The notes: generated from the sequence alone by a model not told the origin. Shown: positions 29,462-38,647, counted from the stretch's first letter. The stretch is 64,000 nucleotides of DNA from Trichodesmium sp002260545 (GCF_050016015.1 NZ_JBNHEQ010000071.1:1-64000); one strand, 5' to 3'. Made by a program: numbers and translations.

Positions 29462-29917
29462 TTACTCTGGTAGCCAATCTTCATCCAATATTTGTTCCAG
29501 AGAATAAGGGTTAATTTCTGGTAATTGAAGTTCTGATTTAATTTGAGCAATTTTTCTAGCTTTGCCATAAAGATAGTCAAGTCTTTCAGCTAAATTATTT
29601 CGTAAATTTGTTGTGATTTTTAATTATAATTGAGTCCGAAAAGTTAAAATTTATCCACGCCAATGCCTGGAGTTATTACCTCTTTCTTATGACCAATATT
29701 GATAAAATAATAAATGTTGAATAATTAAAGTAACGAAACTTTCAACAGCACTTTTTTCACTTCTACCCAAGGCTTCTAATTATTCAATTAAATGTTTATG
29801 ATCTAGGTTTTATAACTGACGATTATTTAGTAGTTTGATTGTTTCTTATAACCACAGGAAATAATCTTCTTCATACAGTAATTTTAGGTCGGTAATTTGA
29901 TTAACAATATTTTGTGT
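29462..29917 (-). pseudogene. DUF29-family gene relic with six in-frame TAA codons and no frameshift
   Basis: Conceptual translation of 152 codons matches a complete DUF29 protein: ITDLKLLYEEDYFLWL near the start, LEALGRSEKSAVESF and HLLFYQYW in the middle, AERLDYLYGKARKIAQIK and FP-like PEINPYSLEQILDEDWLPE at the end. It is interrupted by TAA at codons 24, 36, 46, 77, 89 and 98 (29846-29848, 29810-29812, 29780-29782, 29687-29689, 29651-29653, 29624-29626). No indel is needed anywhere within these codons. The start appears as ATAG before ACA CAA, consistent with a damaged ATG. DUF29 is an uncharacterised family common in cyanobacteria. Confidence 0.85.
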
Positions 29918-30041
29918 CTATTTGTGAAAAAGTTAAATAGCAATTTAGTAGGGGTTTAGTCTCCAAACCCTTTCTTAATGTTCCATATTATCATCGTGAT
30001 TTAATTGCTCACTATTTTAATTACAATAATTTTACCCAACA

Positions 30042-30821
30042 TTATATTTCTGAAACCCATCCAGTTGTCCAGACAGCACCACCATAAATAGTTCCATCAT
30101 TACCATTACCTGATTTATCCCTAACAAGATTACCAGAACCTTCATCAAAAGGCCAATAACTAATAAGTCCTGGTTCATTACCTCGAAGAGAATAAAGCAT
30201 TTTAGACTCTATTTCAGCATCAGTTAATGCCCGATTCCAAATACTTAATTCATCAATTTTACCTTTGAAATGTGTCTGAGATTTATTAACTAAATCCCAA
30301 CCAATTAATAGAGGTTGCTCAGAAGCAAGATTGTAGTTTCCAATTCTAGAAGTTGTCAAAGATGCCACCAGTTTTCCATCTGCAAAATATGTTAGTCGAT
30401 CCCCTTGTTTACGAGCAACAAAGTGATGCCATTGACCATCTAGCAAGTTAGGTTGGTCAGGATACCCAATCCAATTAATACTATCGAGTTGAACATAAGG
30501 TATTTTGTTCTTACTTCCTCTCCAACGACCATGAAATCCAAATAGAAATCCTATTCCTTCAGTTAGGCGATTAGACATAATCTGAGGGTGACGTACTTGT
30601 TCACTTTCTAATGCATAAACCAGTACAGAAAATGTGAAATCTCCACTACCAATCTGGTTAACTACGTTAGTATTTTCCACTTGAATATAGTCATCAACTC
30701 CATCAAAAAATAAGGCATAATTTATTTTTTCAGAACGCAAAAGTTCGGCAACAAATAATATTGCTAGAATCATTGAGGTAGCTATAGATATTGTAAAGAG
30801 TAGTAAATTGCGTAACTTCAT
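30042..30821 (-). CDS. LamG/concanavalin A-like lectin-fold surface protein
   Basis: The product has 259 residues. An N-terminal hydrophobic segment (residues about 5-27, LLLFTISIATSMILAILFVA) is a signal anchor. The rest is one LamG/laminin-G-like jelly roll: ALFFDGVDDYIQVEN, FTFSVLVYA, DGQWHHFVARKQGDRLTYF, DGKLVASL, LSIWNRALTDAEI and LISYWPFDEGSGNLVRDKSG. Such domains bind carbohydrate or protein outside the cytoplasmic membrane. No sortase- or exosortase-type C-terminus is present. It is monocistronic, with unknown ligand. Confidence 0.85.
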   Translation of the reverse strand: MKLRNLLLFTISIATSMILAILFVAELLRSEKINYALFFDGVDDYIQVENTNVVNQIGSGDFTFSVLVYALESEQVRHPQIMSNRLTEGIGFLFGFHGRWRGSKNKIPYVQLDSINWIGYPDQPNLLDGQWHHFVARKQGDRLTYFADGKLVASLTTSRIGNYNLASEQPLLIGWDLVNKSQTHFKGKIDELSIWNRALTDAEIESKMLYSLRGNEPGLISYWPFDEGSGNLVRDKSGNGNDGTIYGGAVWTTGWVSEI

Positions 30822-31003
30822 AGTTTTTATTCCTTACCTTCCCAAGAATTATACGATAATTTTTGCTAATCACTAATTAATAGAAGACAATTAATCGAAA
30901 ATAAAAAATAGTAATTCCGTAGGGGTTTAGCCTTCAAACCCATTCTGAGTATTCCATCGTGATTTATAACAGTTTTCATAAAAATAGAAGGCAATTTCAA
31001 GAA

Positions 31004-31606
31004 CTATGAAATATATGTTTTATTGTTAGAAATATCAGGGGTATTTCTGCTATGAAATGTAATTGTGCAAGTAAGCAAAAGTAGCTTTAGATGCTCCAAT
31101 GCTACTTCAATTTCTAATTGCTGATCTAGACTAAAAAGACCATACACAGAACATCCATAGTTGGAGTCAGGTTCCTGTGGAGTTTTAACTACAATTTTGC
31201 ATTCCATTAAAAGCTCCCGTAAGCGCTCCAGTGCCATTTCCACTTCCAGCTTTTTTTCTGAAGTGAAAACCCCAGTTACAGCTATTCCTCCTTTAGATTT
31301 TGGTTTTTTTTCGGTAAGGAAAGTGCCGAGAAATTCTTCAGAAAATTGGGTAACGGTGGTACTATCACTATTTTCCCAATCAACAAGGGAGTGCCATTCT
31401 TTTATTCCTACAACTTCGCATAAGCTTTGAAAATTTTTAGGGGAAATAGGTTTGCCACTAATAAAGCGTTTCAAGGTAGATTCGGAGACGTATGCTTCGT
31501 AACACCACTGCCACTCTATTTTATTCCAACCTTTTTTCTTTCTGGCTGTATCAATCATTTTTATGCCTTCTTCGTTAAGTTTTATTGAACTGGCTTTTCG
31601 TCCCAT
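31004..31606 (-). CDS. HTH protein with two tandem 34-residue units
   Basis: The product has 200 residues. Residues about 8-72 match the atypical helix-turn-helix domain found at the N-terminus of cyanobacterial NACHT/STAND-type proteins (ESTLKRFISGKPISPKNFQ, LCEVVGIKEW). Here it is not followed by an NTPase. Instead there are two related units (about 105-140 and 150-185): GIAVTGVFTSEKKLEVEMAL and GCSVYGLFSLDQQLEIEVAL, each ending in an LLxxCxI strand. The protein could be a regulator, or the sensor half of a split system (inference). Two direct repeats in its upstream region are candidate operators. Confidence 0.65.
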   Translation of the reverse strand: MGRKASSIKLNEEGIKMIDTARKKKGWNKIEWQWCYEAYVSESTLKRFISGKPISPKNFQSLCEVVGIKEWHSLVDWENSDSTTVTQFSEEFLGTFLTEKKPKSKGGIAVTGVFTSEKKLEVEMALERLRELLMECKIVVKTPQEPDSNYGCSVYGLFSLDQQLEIEVALEHLKLLLLTCTITFHSRNTPDISNNKTYIS

Positions 31607-31624
31607 AACATTAGATTTTTATTT

Positions 31625-32005
31625 TGGTTTCAAGCTACTACTACTACGTTTTTTTTAGCACACTTAGCTAAAAAATGTATGGTGATTGACATTTTTGAAC
31701 CAAAATTAACACCTTTTATTTTTGAACCAAAATTAACACCTTTTTGGTATTGCAATCTGAAACCAACAATACGATGATTGTGGTGTAGAAAAATGCATTA
31801 TTCAGTTATAATGTTTAGTTTTTTTGTTTAAAAGATTTAGTTCCATGACTCCAGTATTTTAGTCAACCTGCTACTACTACTACTACTGACTTTTAATACT
31901 GTTTAATTACATAACAACTGCTTAGATTCTCCGAATCCTAAAACAAGTAACCTTAGTTCCATGACTCCAGTCTTTTGGTTAAGCTACTACTACTACTTAT
32001 CCAGA
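31625..32005. repeat. CTACTACTA-containing dispersed repeats
   Basis: Three segments end in CTA trinucleotide runs: about 31633-31650, 31840-31890 and 31953-32002. The last two share TTAGTTCCATGACTCCAGT, then TTTT and GCTACTACTACTACT. Their order suggests duplication of one 50-bp unit. No protein is encoded. Confidence 0.7.
31692..31744. promoter_or_regulatory. Two 26-bp direct repeats upstream of the HTH gene
   Basis: TTTTTGAACCAAAATTAACA plus CCTTTT occurs at 31692-31717 and 31719-31744, spaced 27 bp, i.e. 86 bp upstream of the HTH start codon. Identical direct repeats here look like an autoregulatory operator (inference). Confidence 0.5.
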
Positions 32006-32165
32006 GTCGAGTCCTAAATGTTTAACGGTTATTCGGCAAAATCAGTTCAATATTCCCAATTTTACCTCACTAACTCTTACCTAAAATTGAGGTAAAGTTG
32101 GACTATATTTTTCTTCAGTATTAGTTAAAGTGAAATAGCTTGACCTTTAATACTGGAGAATAATC

Positions 32166-32375
32166 ATGGAAAATAACTTTCCAGAAAACCAAAAACAAAC
32201 AACTTATACCGAAGTCCAGGAAACTAGACCTATTAATTTAATAGATAAAATTACCGACTTGGCAATGGAAAATCAAGAAGTTGGTTTGATAATTGGTAGT
32301 GCCATTGGTACTTCCATCGTTATTTGCGCGATCGCCCACTCGGCAGCAAAACTAATCCGCGCCATTCGTGGATAA
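32166..32375 (+). CDS. Small single-pass membrane protein
   Basis: The product has 69 residues. TGGAG lies nine bases before ATG. Residues 1-30 are polar and acidic; about 40-60 are a glycine/alanine-rich hydrophobic helix (VGLIIGSAIGTSIVICAIAH); the end is basic (AAKLIRAIRG), as for a bacterial inner membrane protein with the C-terminus inside. The family is not recognised. It lies just before an 86-bp tandem array. Confidence 0.6.
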   Translation: MENNFPENQKQTTYTEVQETRPINLIDKITDLAMENQEVGLIIGSAIGTSIVICAIAHSAAKLIRAIRG

Positions 32376-32428
32376 AAGTTTCCTTGGGGTATTAAAATGG
32401 GGCGACTTCCTAGTTACCCCTCTCCCAT

Positions 32429-32720
32429 CCTCTGGCTTGGTGCTTCATAAAATGAATTAACTCTTGCGGATAGAGCAATAGAAGCAAAATTTCACTATCC
32501 ATCACCTCTGGCTTGGTGCTTCATAAAATGAATTAACTCTTGCGGATAGAGCAATAGAANNNNNNNNNNNNNNNNNNNNNNNNNNNNNNNNNNNNNNNNN
32601 NNNNNNNNNNNNNNNNNNNNNNNNNNNNNNNNNNNNNNNNNNNNNNNNNNNNNNNNNNNGCAAAATTTCACTACTCATCACCTCTGGTGGGGTGCTTCAT
32701 AAAATGAATTGACTCTTGCT
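32429..32720. repeat. 86-bp tandem repeat array around an assembly gap
   Basis: The unit starting CCTCTGGCTTGGTGCTTCAT recurs at 32429, 32515 and, with substitutions (GTGGGG), about 32688 after the gap. It contains GGATAGAGCAATAGAAGCAA and TTTCACTA(T/C)(C/T)CATCA. The period of 86 is not a multiple of three and no frame is open through it, so it is not coding. The whole unit repeats, so this is not a CRISPR array. The copy number is hidden by the gap. Confidence 0.85.
32560..32659. other. Assembly gap (100 N) inside the 86-bp array
   Basis: Exactly 100 N flanked on both sides by array sequence. Confidence 0.95.
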
Positions 32721-32863
32721 CTATACACAATAATAGTGAGTTGTAGGAATAATATTATGTTCGGTAGTATCCGTGTAAAAAGCATAGAAACCCGGTTTAT
32801 ATTAAATACCCTATTATAAAAAATCTACCTTCCAGAAACCCGGTTTCTTAAACACTGGAAATA

Positions 32864-32910
32864 AACTGATAACTGATAACTGATAACTGATAACTGATAA
32901 CTGATAACTG
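32864..32910. repeat. CTGATAA heptamer repeat
   Basis: Six or seven copies of CTGATAA lie directly before the stop codon of the kinase gene. The same heptamer appears singly or in pairs in many other intergenic positions (about 939, 14795-14815, 25940, 51243). Confidence 0.9.
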
Positions 32911-32913
32911 AAT

Positions 32914-35604
32914 TTACTCCTCACATTCCAAAAGATTAAATTGACTAACAGGATAATCTAGAGGCAAAAACGTATAACCCAATGGCGAACAACTAGACTT
33001 AACAACCTCAGTAAAACTAATTCTTGACTCCTGCCGATCGCCATTCGGTAAAAAAGTTATCTTTCCCGTAGCACCATAAGAACTAAAATTTTCAGCAGCC
33101 AAAACTTTTTGCAGAGCAATACGATTTAACTCTTTCTGCTCCGGGAGTGACTCCAAAGCAGTAACCAAAGCCTGAACTGAATCATAAGCAAAAGCGGTAC
33201 GCCAACTCACAGCACCACCCCAAAGTGCTTTAGCTTCCTGGGGAAAATCAAGATTAGGACTATTCAAACTGTGCCAAGGTGTAGCCACTATAAGATTTCT
33301 CTCCGCTTCGTCAGCACCAAACTTGAGAGCATAATCATTATAAAGACTATCTCCAGCAACGATCGGTAAATTCAACTGCCAATTTGCTTTTATTACCTCT
33401 ATTCCCTTAGATAAACTGAAAATATCTGGTAATAATACTATAGCTGTAGCCTTTTGTTTCTGCGCTCTATCTATAGCAGCACTAGCATTAAAAGCAGTTC
33501 TCGATAAATCAAATTTCTCATCCAAATCTTTAACTATTTTGCCCCGACCCGCAGTGAAACTGAGACTAAATTGATCCTTGAGAGATTCACTGTAAACATC
33601 ATTAGGAATATGAAATAAAGCTACTTTTGGCTGTTCATCTTCAGATTGACTAATTAAGTAACTAGCCATTGCTTGAGCCATTGTCGCATCAGATGGAATC
33701 ATCCGAAACAAAAAATTATTACGATTAGATAATTTAGAAGTATTAGCAGTAGGAGAAATTAATACCAGTTTATTATCTTCATAAATTGGAGCTACTTTCA
33801 TAGTAATTTGACTAGAAAGATGACCAACTACAGCTAAAACTTGACCAGTTGCAGCCAAAGCATTTGCTCTTCTCACAGCTTGTGTAGAAGAGTTGACATC
33901 ATCAGCAATAATCACAATTAAACCATTACCTCCGAGTCGGTTATCACTTTTGTTAATTGCATCTTGAGCTTGAGCAACTCCCCGCAAGATTTCTAAACTA
34001 TAGTTGAGCGATCTGGAATCACCAGTCATTGGTACTGCAACAGCTATAGTATAAGCTTCAGTATTGTTAGCAGCCAATTTAGCATTATTTAGGTAAATCA
34101 GAGTTTCTGGATCGTTAATTTGTTTTTTTCTAGCTGTTTCTAAGAGTGTGACTGCTTGAAGATAATTAGCATCAGCAAAAGCTTTAACTCCTTCTTCTTT
34201 GTCTGTAGTTGCCGAACCAGGAATTAGAATTTCTTCACCACAACTTAATTTGTCATCAAACTTTAGAGGGCAAGTTGTTGGTGCTTCAGGCAAGAAAGCA
34301 ATAAAAACAGCTATTACTCCCAATGTGAATAGAGAAATTTTGCCTAACCATTTATTAGGTTGAGGAGTATTTTTTTGAGATTTACCCTTAAAATTAAGTA
34401 GCTTTGACTGGAGTAGTCGTGAATAAGACTGGTTTTCAGTTACAGGAGTGGGTTTTTTGTTTTGGGTGGGTAATGGTTTAAGTTCAACTTCTGTTTCTGT
34501 TTCTACTTGTTCCTTACAGGTAGCAAGACGTTCGAGAATATCTTCGTTTGTTTGGGGACGACACTGAGGCAAATTAGTCATCATCTCATCAATTAAATCT
34601 GCCAACCCTTTTGAGATTTGAGTAGCATGGTCTCGCCACATTAATCTACCAGTTTGAGGTTCTGTGGGTAAGTTACTAGGATTTTCTGCTGTTAGTAAGA
34701 AAACTAGAGTCCGACCAATAGCAAAGACATCCGACTGTCTTGTTACTTTGCCTTCATATTGTTCTGGGGATGTATAACCTTGAGAAATAATTCCACTAAC
34801 ATTTTTGCCTTCTACTTGTCTTAAATATGTTTCTGTAACTTGTCTAGTAGCGCCAAAGTCAATTAAAGCTAGTTGACCCCACTCTTGTTTTTGGGAGTCT
34901 TCCTGATTTGCTGTCTGACTTTTTTTGTTCTCAACTTCGTTTTTGTCGCCCTCTGTTGCTCCAAGTGTTTTTGTATTATTTCCTAGTTGTGCAACATTTT
35001 TTGGAGTCAGTGAGATAGGATCTAAATTTTCGGCTTCCCTAGCTTCTATATCTTTTGGCTGAACTTGACTACTCTGTGACAAATTATCAGATACTATCTG
35101 TTGCGCAATAGTATTATTTTGGTTTTCCGCTGTAGAACGCAGAATGATATTTGTTGGTTTAATATCCCGATGGATACACTGATACTGATGGAGTTTGCTA
35201 ATAATTTCTACTAATTGTGTTAACCAGGCGATCGCTTGCTCTTCTTCTATAGGTTCCCCCTGATTATTTTGTTCGAGCCAGTCAGATAAATTTATCCCCT
35301 CAATTTTTTCCATTACTAGACAGTGTAATGGCCCCACATCTTCTGTTGACTCAATAAAATATGCTTCTGGTCCCACTTCTGGTAATCCAAGATCGTGCAA
35401 TTGTGTTAAAACATTTGCCTCTTGTTCAAACAGAGAAATGACTTGCTCCATTTCTTCATCATCTATTGCTTTTGGTACTTGCAATATTTTCAGAATTTTT
35501 CTTGTACCACCATCATCAACTTCCCAAGTTTGACCAAAACCACAGTCTCCTAGTAGTTTGATTGCCTGATAGCGGTCTTGTAATATTTGTCCAGGATTAA
35601 TCAT
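32914..35604 (-). CDS. Transmembrane Ser/Thr protein kinase fused to a periplasmic-binding (LivJ-type) sensor
   Basis: The product has 896 residues. Residues about 10-370 are a Hanks-type kinase: glycine loop LLGDCGFGQTWEV, HRDIKPTNIIL (about 144-154), DFGATRQ (about 247) and SGIISQGYTSPEQYEG. Between HRD and DFG is an unusual insert of about 80 low-complexity residues (Asn/Gln/Glu-rich). Residues about 421-440 (ISLFTLGVIAVFIAFL) are a membrane helix. Residues about 518-880 outside the membrane are a branched-chain-amino-acid-receptor fold: YTIAVAVPMTGDSRS, GNGLIVIIADD, LAVVGHLSSQIT and FRMIPSDATMAQAMASYL. I infer that binding of a small molecule outside controls the kinase inside. The gene is monocistronic, with repeats on both sides. 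Confidence 0.92.
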   Translation of the reverse strand: MINPGQILQDRYQAIKLLGDCGFGQTWEVDDGGTRKILKILQVPKAIDDEEMEQVISLFEQEANVLTQLHDLGLPEVGPEAYFIESTEDVGPLHCLVMEKIEGINLSDWLEQNNQGEPIEEEQAIAWLTQLVEIISKLHQYQCIHRDIKPTNIILRSTAENQNNTIAQQIVSDNLSQSSQVQPKDIEAREAENLDPISLTPKNVAQLGNNTKTLGATEGDKNEVENKKSQTANQEDSQKQEWGQLALIDFGATRQVTETYLRQVEGKNVSGIISQGYTSPEQYEGKVTRQSDVFAIGRTLVFLLTAENPSNLPTEPQTGRLMWRDHATQISKGLADLIDEMMTNLPQCRPQTNEDILERLATCKEQVETETEVELKPLPTQNKKPTPVTENQSYSRLLQSKLLNFKGKSQKNTPQPNKWLGKISLFTLGVIAVFIAFLPEAPTTCPLKFDDKLSCGEEILIPGSATTDKEEGVKAFADANYLQAVTLLETARKKQINDPETLIYLNNAKLAANNTEAYTIAVAVPMTGDSRSLNYSLEILRGVAQAQDAINKSDNRLGGNGLIVIIADDVNSSTQAVRRANALAATGQVLAVVGHLSSQITMKVAPIYEDNKLVLISPTANTSKLSNRNNFLFRMIPSDATMAQAMASYLISQSEDEQPKVALFHIPNDVYSESLKDQFSLSFTAGRGKIVKDLDEKFDLSRTAFNASAAIDRAQKQKATAIVLLPDIFSLSKGIEVIKANWQLNLPIVAGDSLYNDYALKFGADEAERNLIVATPWHSLNSPNLDFPQEAKALWGGAVSWRTAFAYDSVQALVTALESLPEQKELNRIALQKVLAAENFSSYGATGKITFLPNGDRQESRISFTEVVKSSCSPLGYTFLPLDYPVSQFNLLECEE

Positions 35605-35764
35605 CAGTTATCAGTTAGCCTCTTGCAGAGGAACTAGGTTAACAGTTAGCCTCCTGGTGGAGGAACTGCGTTAACAGTACCTCCTATAATAGGGAGGCAA
35701 AAAAATCAGAAATTTCCTTTTTTATCCCCTGGCTAAAGCATACGGGAATCGAAGGCAATTTCTC

Positions 35765-35900
35765 ATATCATGTCCGTTGGTATAGTCTTGTGTAAAAGTT
35801 GGGGAAATATCTACCTTATCCAAGATTTTTTCTTCTCTTACTACTTCTTCCTCTTTCCTTACCTTCTCACTTGCAATACCGATGCTACCAGACATGATAT
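35765..35900. mobile_element. MITE, ATATCATGTCC family, copy 1
   Basis: The 136-bp copy has ends ATATCATGTCCGTTGGTAT and ATGCTACCAGACATGATAT, inverted repeats of about 21 bp with few mismatches, and TA at both ends. The other copies are at 38648-39287 (inverted and enlarged), 42820-42965, 55474-55631 and 57784-57909. The short open frame at 35722-35910 is an artefact of this repeat. Confidence 0.85.
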
Positions 35901-35937
35901 CATAAGGCATTAGAAGAGAAGGCTGGCGTCAATCTTG

Positions 35938-36030
35938 ATATACAACACTTCCCGATGTTATGAGGTACACATTTGGCGAGCAAGATTTTGGCAACACAAG
36001 AGTTTTACTATTTCAACTTGTACCTCATTT
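35938..36030. repeat. Diverged TATGAGGTACA inverted-repeat copy
   Basis: GTTATGAGGTACAC and AACTTGTACCTCAT form the arms of a 90-bp segment with no ORF, related to 15458-15600. Confidence 0.5.
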
Positions 36031-36235
36031 GTCCGAAATCTGCTCTATCGGTTTAGCTAAAACACATTGACAACATATTTTGATTGCAGCAGGACTAAAT
36101 TTATACCGTCTCAATAATTGGTTGAATGATGTTCCTCATTTTACCTGGCAGACTTTTGCCTTTTGCCTTCTCTAAAAGCTTGGGATTGATTCCTTCTACT
36201 CCATTCCAGTTGCCACAGACTTGACAGTAAGTCAT

Positions 36236-36374
36236 TATAGTAATCCTAAATAGGTCGTGATCAATTAAAAAGTAGATAAAAAACTTGAAACTCCGGCCTG
36301 TTCGCTGTTCCCTGTTCCCTCCATACCTAAAAAGCAGTAAGATTTTTGCCACGAATATGCGGAGGATTGCTATA
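36236..36374. mobile_element. MITE-like element, TATAGCAATCC family, copy C
   Basis: Ends TATAGTAATCC and GGATTGCTATA, 139 bp, closely similar inside to copy A at 1470-1607 (GATTTTTGCCACGAATATGC shared). Confidence 0.75.
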
Positions 36375-36403
36375 TCTAAACATAATACAATTGATAACTC
36401 TTA

Positions 36404-37372
36404 TTATACATCACCTAAATCACAACAATCTTGAATTGGTTCCTCACTCAAGTTATAAATAGACCGACTCAAATCACCTCCTTCAGATAAACTCTTCTCA
36501 TATTTTTGTAATAAACTATTCCATCTATCCTTAACCTCTAAATCATCAGGATTACTCCGGCGTAAATTTCCTAACTCTGTAATAGTCTCATGCCACAAAT
36601 CATTTTTTTCATAAATATCAATCTTGTCCATAACAGTTTCAGCAGACTCTAGCTCACTAATCAAACTATCATTTGCTGGCATCCTTTTCACCACTCCCTT
36701 AACTAACAACTCCTTGTCTCCACAATTCAAAGTAAATACCCAACTATAGGTTTGTAGATTATCCTCAGCCACTTTTAAAGGAGGGGCACTAGAGGGTAAT
36801 TTAAAATTAATAAATCCTCCCTCCGATTTAATATTAAATTTAGTCTGATAAATTTGCTCCTCAGAATAATTATCCACTAAATTGAACTTAATATAACTGC
36901 TAGAACGAGGAACATACAACCAAAAATTCGGATGACTTGCCAAGGTTTTCTCCCATTGATTACGTTCATTAATTAATGCTAAAAAAGACTTTTCATTTTG
37001 AGCACAACTGCCACCGTTAGACTTCACCCCACCACGAGTACCCCCAGGAATTCTCCTACCATCTCGCATCTTAAGTTCTCTATCTCTATCCGCCACTTTA
37101 TATTCAACAAAGCTTTGAAATTCAGAGATAGGAGGCTCTGCTGCTCTAACTTTTTCTGTGATAGGTAAGGCACTTTCCCATAGTTGAATAGCTTGCTTGT
37201 TAACCAGTTGTCGAAATACAGTAGTTTGCCGAAGAGGTCGATCAAATTCCTCTATTTTGCCAGACTGTTGCCCTAGAACAGATAGTTTCATTGTCCCTGC
37301 TACTGGTTGGAGTATCCCTACACTTAGTCCACAAATGCCAATAATAACAACACCAAATCTTTTGATTTTCAT
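36404..37372 (-). CDS. DUF928-family exported protein
   Basis: The product has 322 residues. An N-terminal signal peptide (VVIIGICGLSVGILQPVAG) is followed after about 85 residues by the DUF928 core: RRIPGGTRGGVKSNGGSC, FWLYVPRS, IKFNLVD, FINFKLPSSAPPLKV and YSWVFTLNCG, then a helical C-terminal segment of about 80 residues. DUF928 proteins are common in filamentous cyanobacteria, predicted periplasmic, often near CHASE2/TPR genes; their function is unknown. None of those partners is adjacent here. Confidence 0.85.
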   Translation of the reverse strand: MKIKRFGVVIIGICGLSVGILQPVAGTMKLSVLGQQSGKIEEFDRPLRQTTVFRQLVNKQAIQLWESALPITEKVRAAEPPISEFQSFVEYKVADRDRELKMRDGRRIPGGTRGGVKSNGGSCAQNEKSFLALINERNQWEKTLASHPNFWLYVPRSSSYIKFNLVDNYSEEQIYQTKFNIKSEGGFINFKLPSSAPPLKVAEDNLQTYSWVFTLNCGDKELLVKGVVKRMPANDSLISELESAETVMDKIDIYEKNDLWHETITELGNLRRSNPDDLEVKDRWNSLLQKYEKSLSEGGDLSRSIYNLSEEPIQDCCDLGDV

Positions 37373-37531
37373 TATTTTTTCCCTTTTTCCAAAAATTATC
37401 CAAGTTTAGCCAAATTATAAGTCAAATCTAATTATTTTTCTACTATGCCCGATCGCTTACAACTGTTTTAAGAGCCATCTACTACCTCAGATTTGGCTTT
37501 AGCTTCTGGATCATATTTTGCAGAGTAGGAA

Positions 37532-38636
37532 GGCTTTGTTGCACAAAAGACGATGAGAGGGTAAAAATAGTAGAGTATGGCACAAAAAACTGTACCAAGT
37601 AGATATGAGTAAGTCTAAGTCCAAGTCTAAGTACCGAGTTAGCAACTGGTCTGAATATGATGCCTCCTTAAGGCAACGAGGAAGTCTAACATTTTGGCTT
37701 AATCAAGAGGTGATAGAGCAGTGGCTGCATCAGGAGAAAACAGGACGCAAGGGAGCATCCAATACCTACAGCAATGTAGCCATTGAATTAATGGCTACAT
37801 TACAGTCCTTATTTGGCTTGGCTGGGCGACAAACAGAAGGTTTTGTGGCATCTATATTGGCCTTGATGGGGGTAGACTTACCAGTGCCAGACCACAGTAC
37901 TTGATCTCGTCGCCTGAGCAAATTAAACATAGAGATACCAGTATTACCATCAACAGAGGCCATACACCTGGTAGTAGACTCTACAGGGGTAAAAGTATAT
38001 GGTGAGGGAGAATGGAAAACCAGGCAACACGGTGTAGGTAAACGTAGAACATGGCGTAAACTGCATCTGGGAGTGAATCAGGCAACAGGAGAAATTGTGA
38101 GTGCGGTGGTAACAACTAACAATGTTAGTGATGAGCAAGTATTTTCTGACCTACTAGAAATCAATGAAGGACAGATAGTTCAAGTTTCAGGAGATGGGGC
38201 TTATGATCAGCGTAAATGCTACGATGCTGCTAGCAAGCAGGGGGCAACACCAACAATACCACCACGAAAAGATGCCATAATCATAATATGGCAACATGGT
38301 AACTGTAAAGCAGCACCGCATCCTAGAGATGAAAATCTAAGACGAATAAGGAAAGTAGGACGGAAAAAGTGGAAGCGTGATAGTGGCTATCATCGACGTT
38401 CGTTATCTGTTTGCGTAGCATTCCGAAGGAAAACCACTATGTTTAGGCTCAAAGTGATATTCGGAGGTAAGCTACGAAGACGAAAATTCGACACTCAAGC
38501 AGTTGAATTATTTATACAATGTGCGATTCTCAACCGCATGATTCAAACTGGCTTACCAGAAAGTTACCTTGTAACTTTATAGTTATACCGCCACAAGGGG
38601 GTGATTTGGCGATCGCTACCTTCATGCAACAAAGCC
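37532..38636 (+). mobile_element. IS5-family insertion sequence (IS903-group-like), complete with target duplication
   Basis: Terminal inverted repeats GGCTTTGTTGCA (37532-37543) and TGCAACAAAGCC (38625-38636) bound a 1105-bp element. A perfect 9-bp duplication GAGTAGGAA flanks it (37523-37531 and 38637-38645), as expected for the IS903 group of IS5. It inserted right beside the end of an ATATCATGTCC-family MITE. The transposase is broken. Confidence 0.93.
37605..38582 (+). pseudogene. IS5-type DDE transposase gene with an in-frame stop and an in-frame repeat insertion
   Basis: The frame of 326 codons reads as one IS5 transposase (YRVSNWSEYD, RGSLTFWLNQE, then HLVVDSTGVKVYG with the first Asp and VSGDGAYD with the second). 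TGA (37902-37904) interrupts it at codon 100 after DHST. Near the end a 21-base copy of a dispersed repeat (38410-38430) sits exactly inside what would be the GAA codon of the third catalytic residue: removing it restores SLSETTMFRLK. Both defects keep the frame. The copy should be inactive unless the stop is read through and the Glu restored. Confidence 0.9.
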
Positions 38637-38647
38637 GAGTAGGAATG

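Noticed and set aside
32429..32720. Possible CRISPR array
   Set aside because: The whole 86-bp unit repeats; there are no constant repeats separated by unique spacers, and no cas gene is near.
36101..36235. 44-codon frame MTYCQVCGNW... before a MITE
   Set aside because: It has a CxxC but no recognised family, no Shine-Dalgarno, and its upstream part is a repeat. It could be a gene fragment; too little evidence to call.
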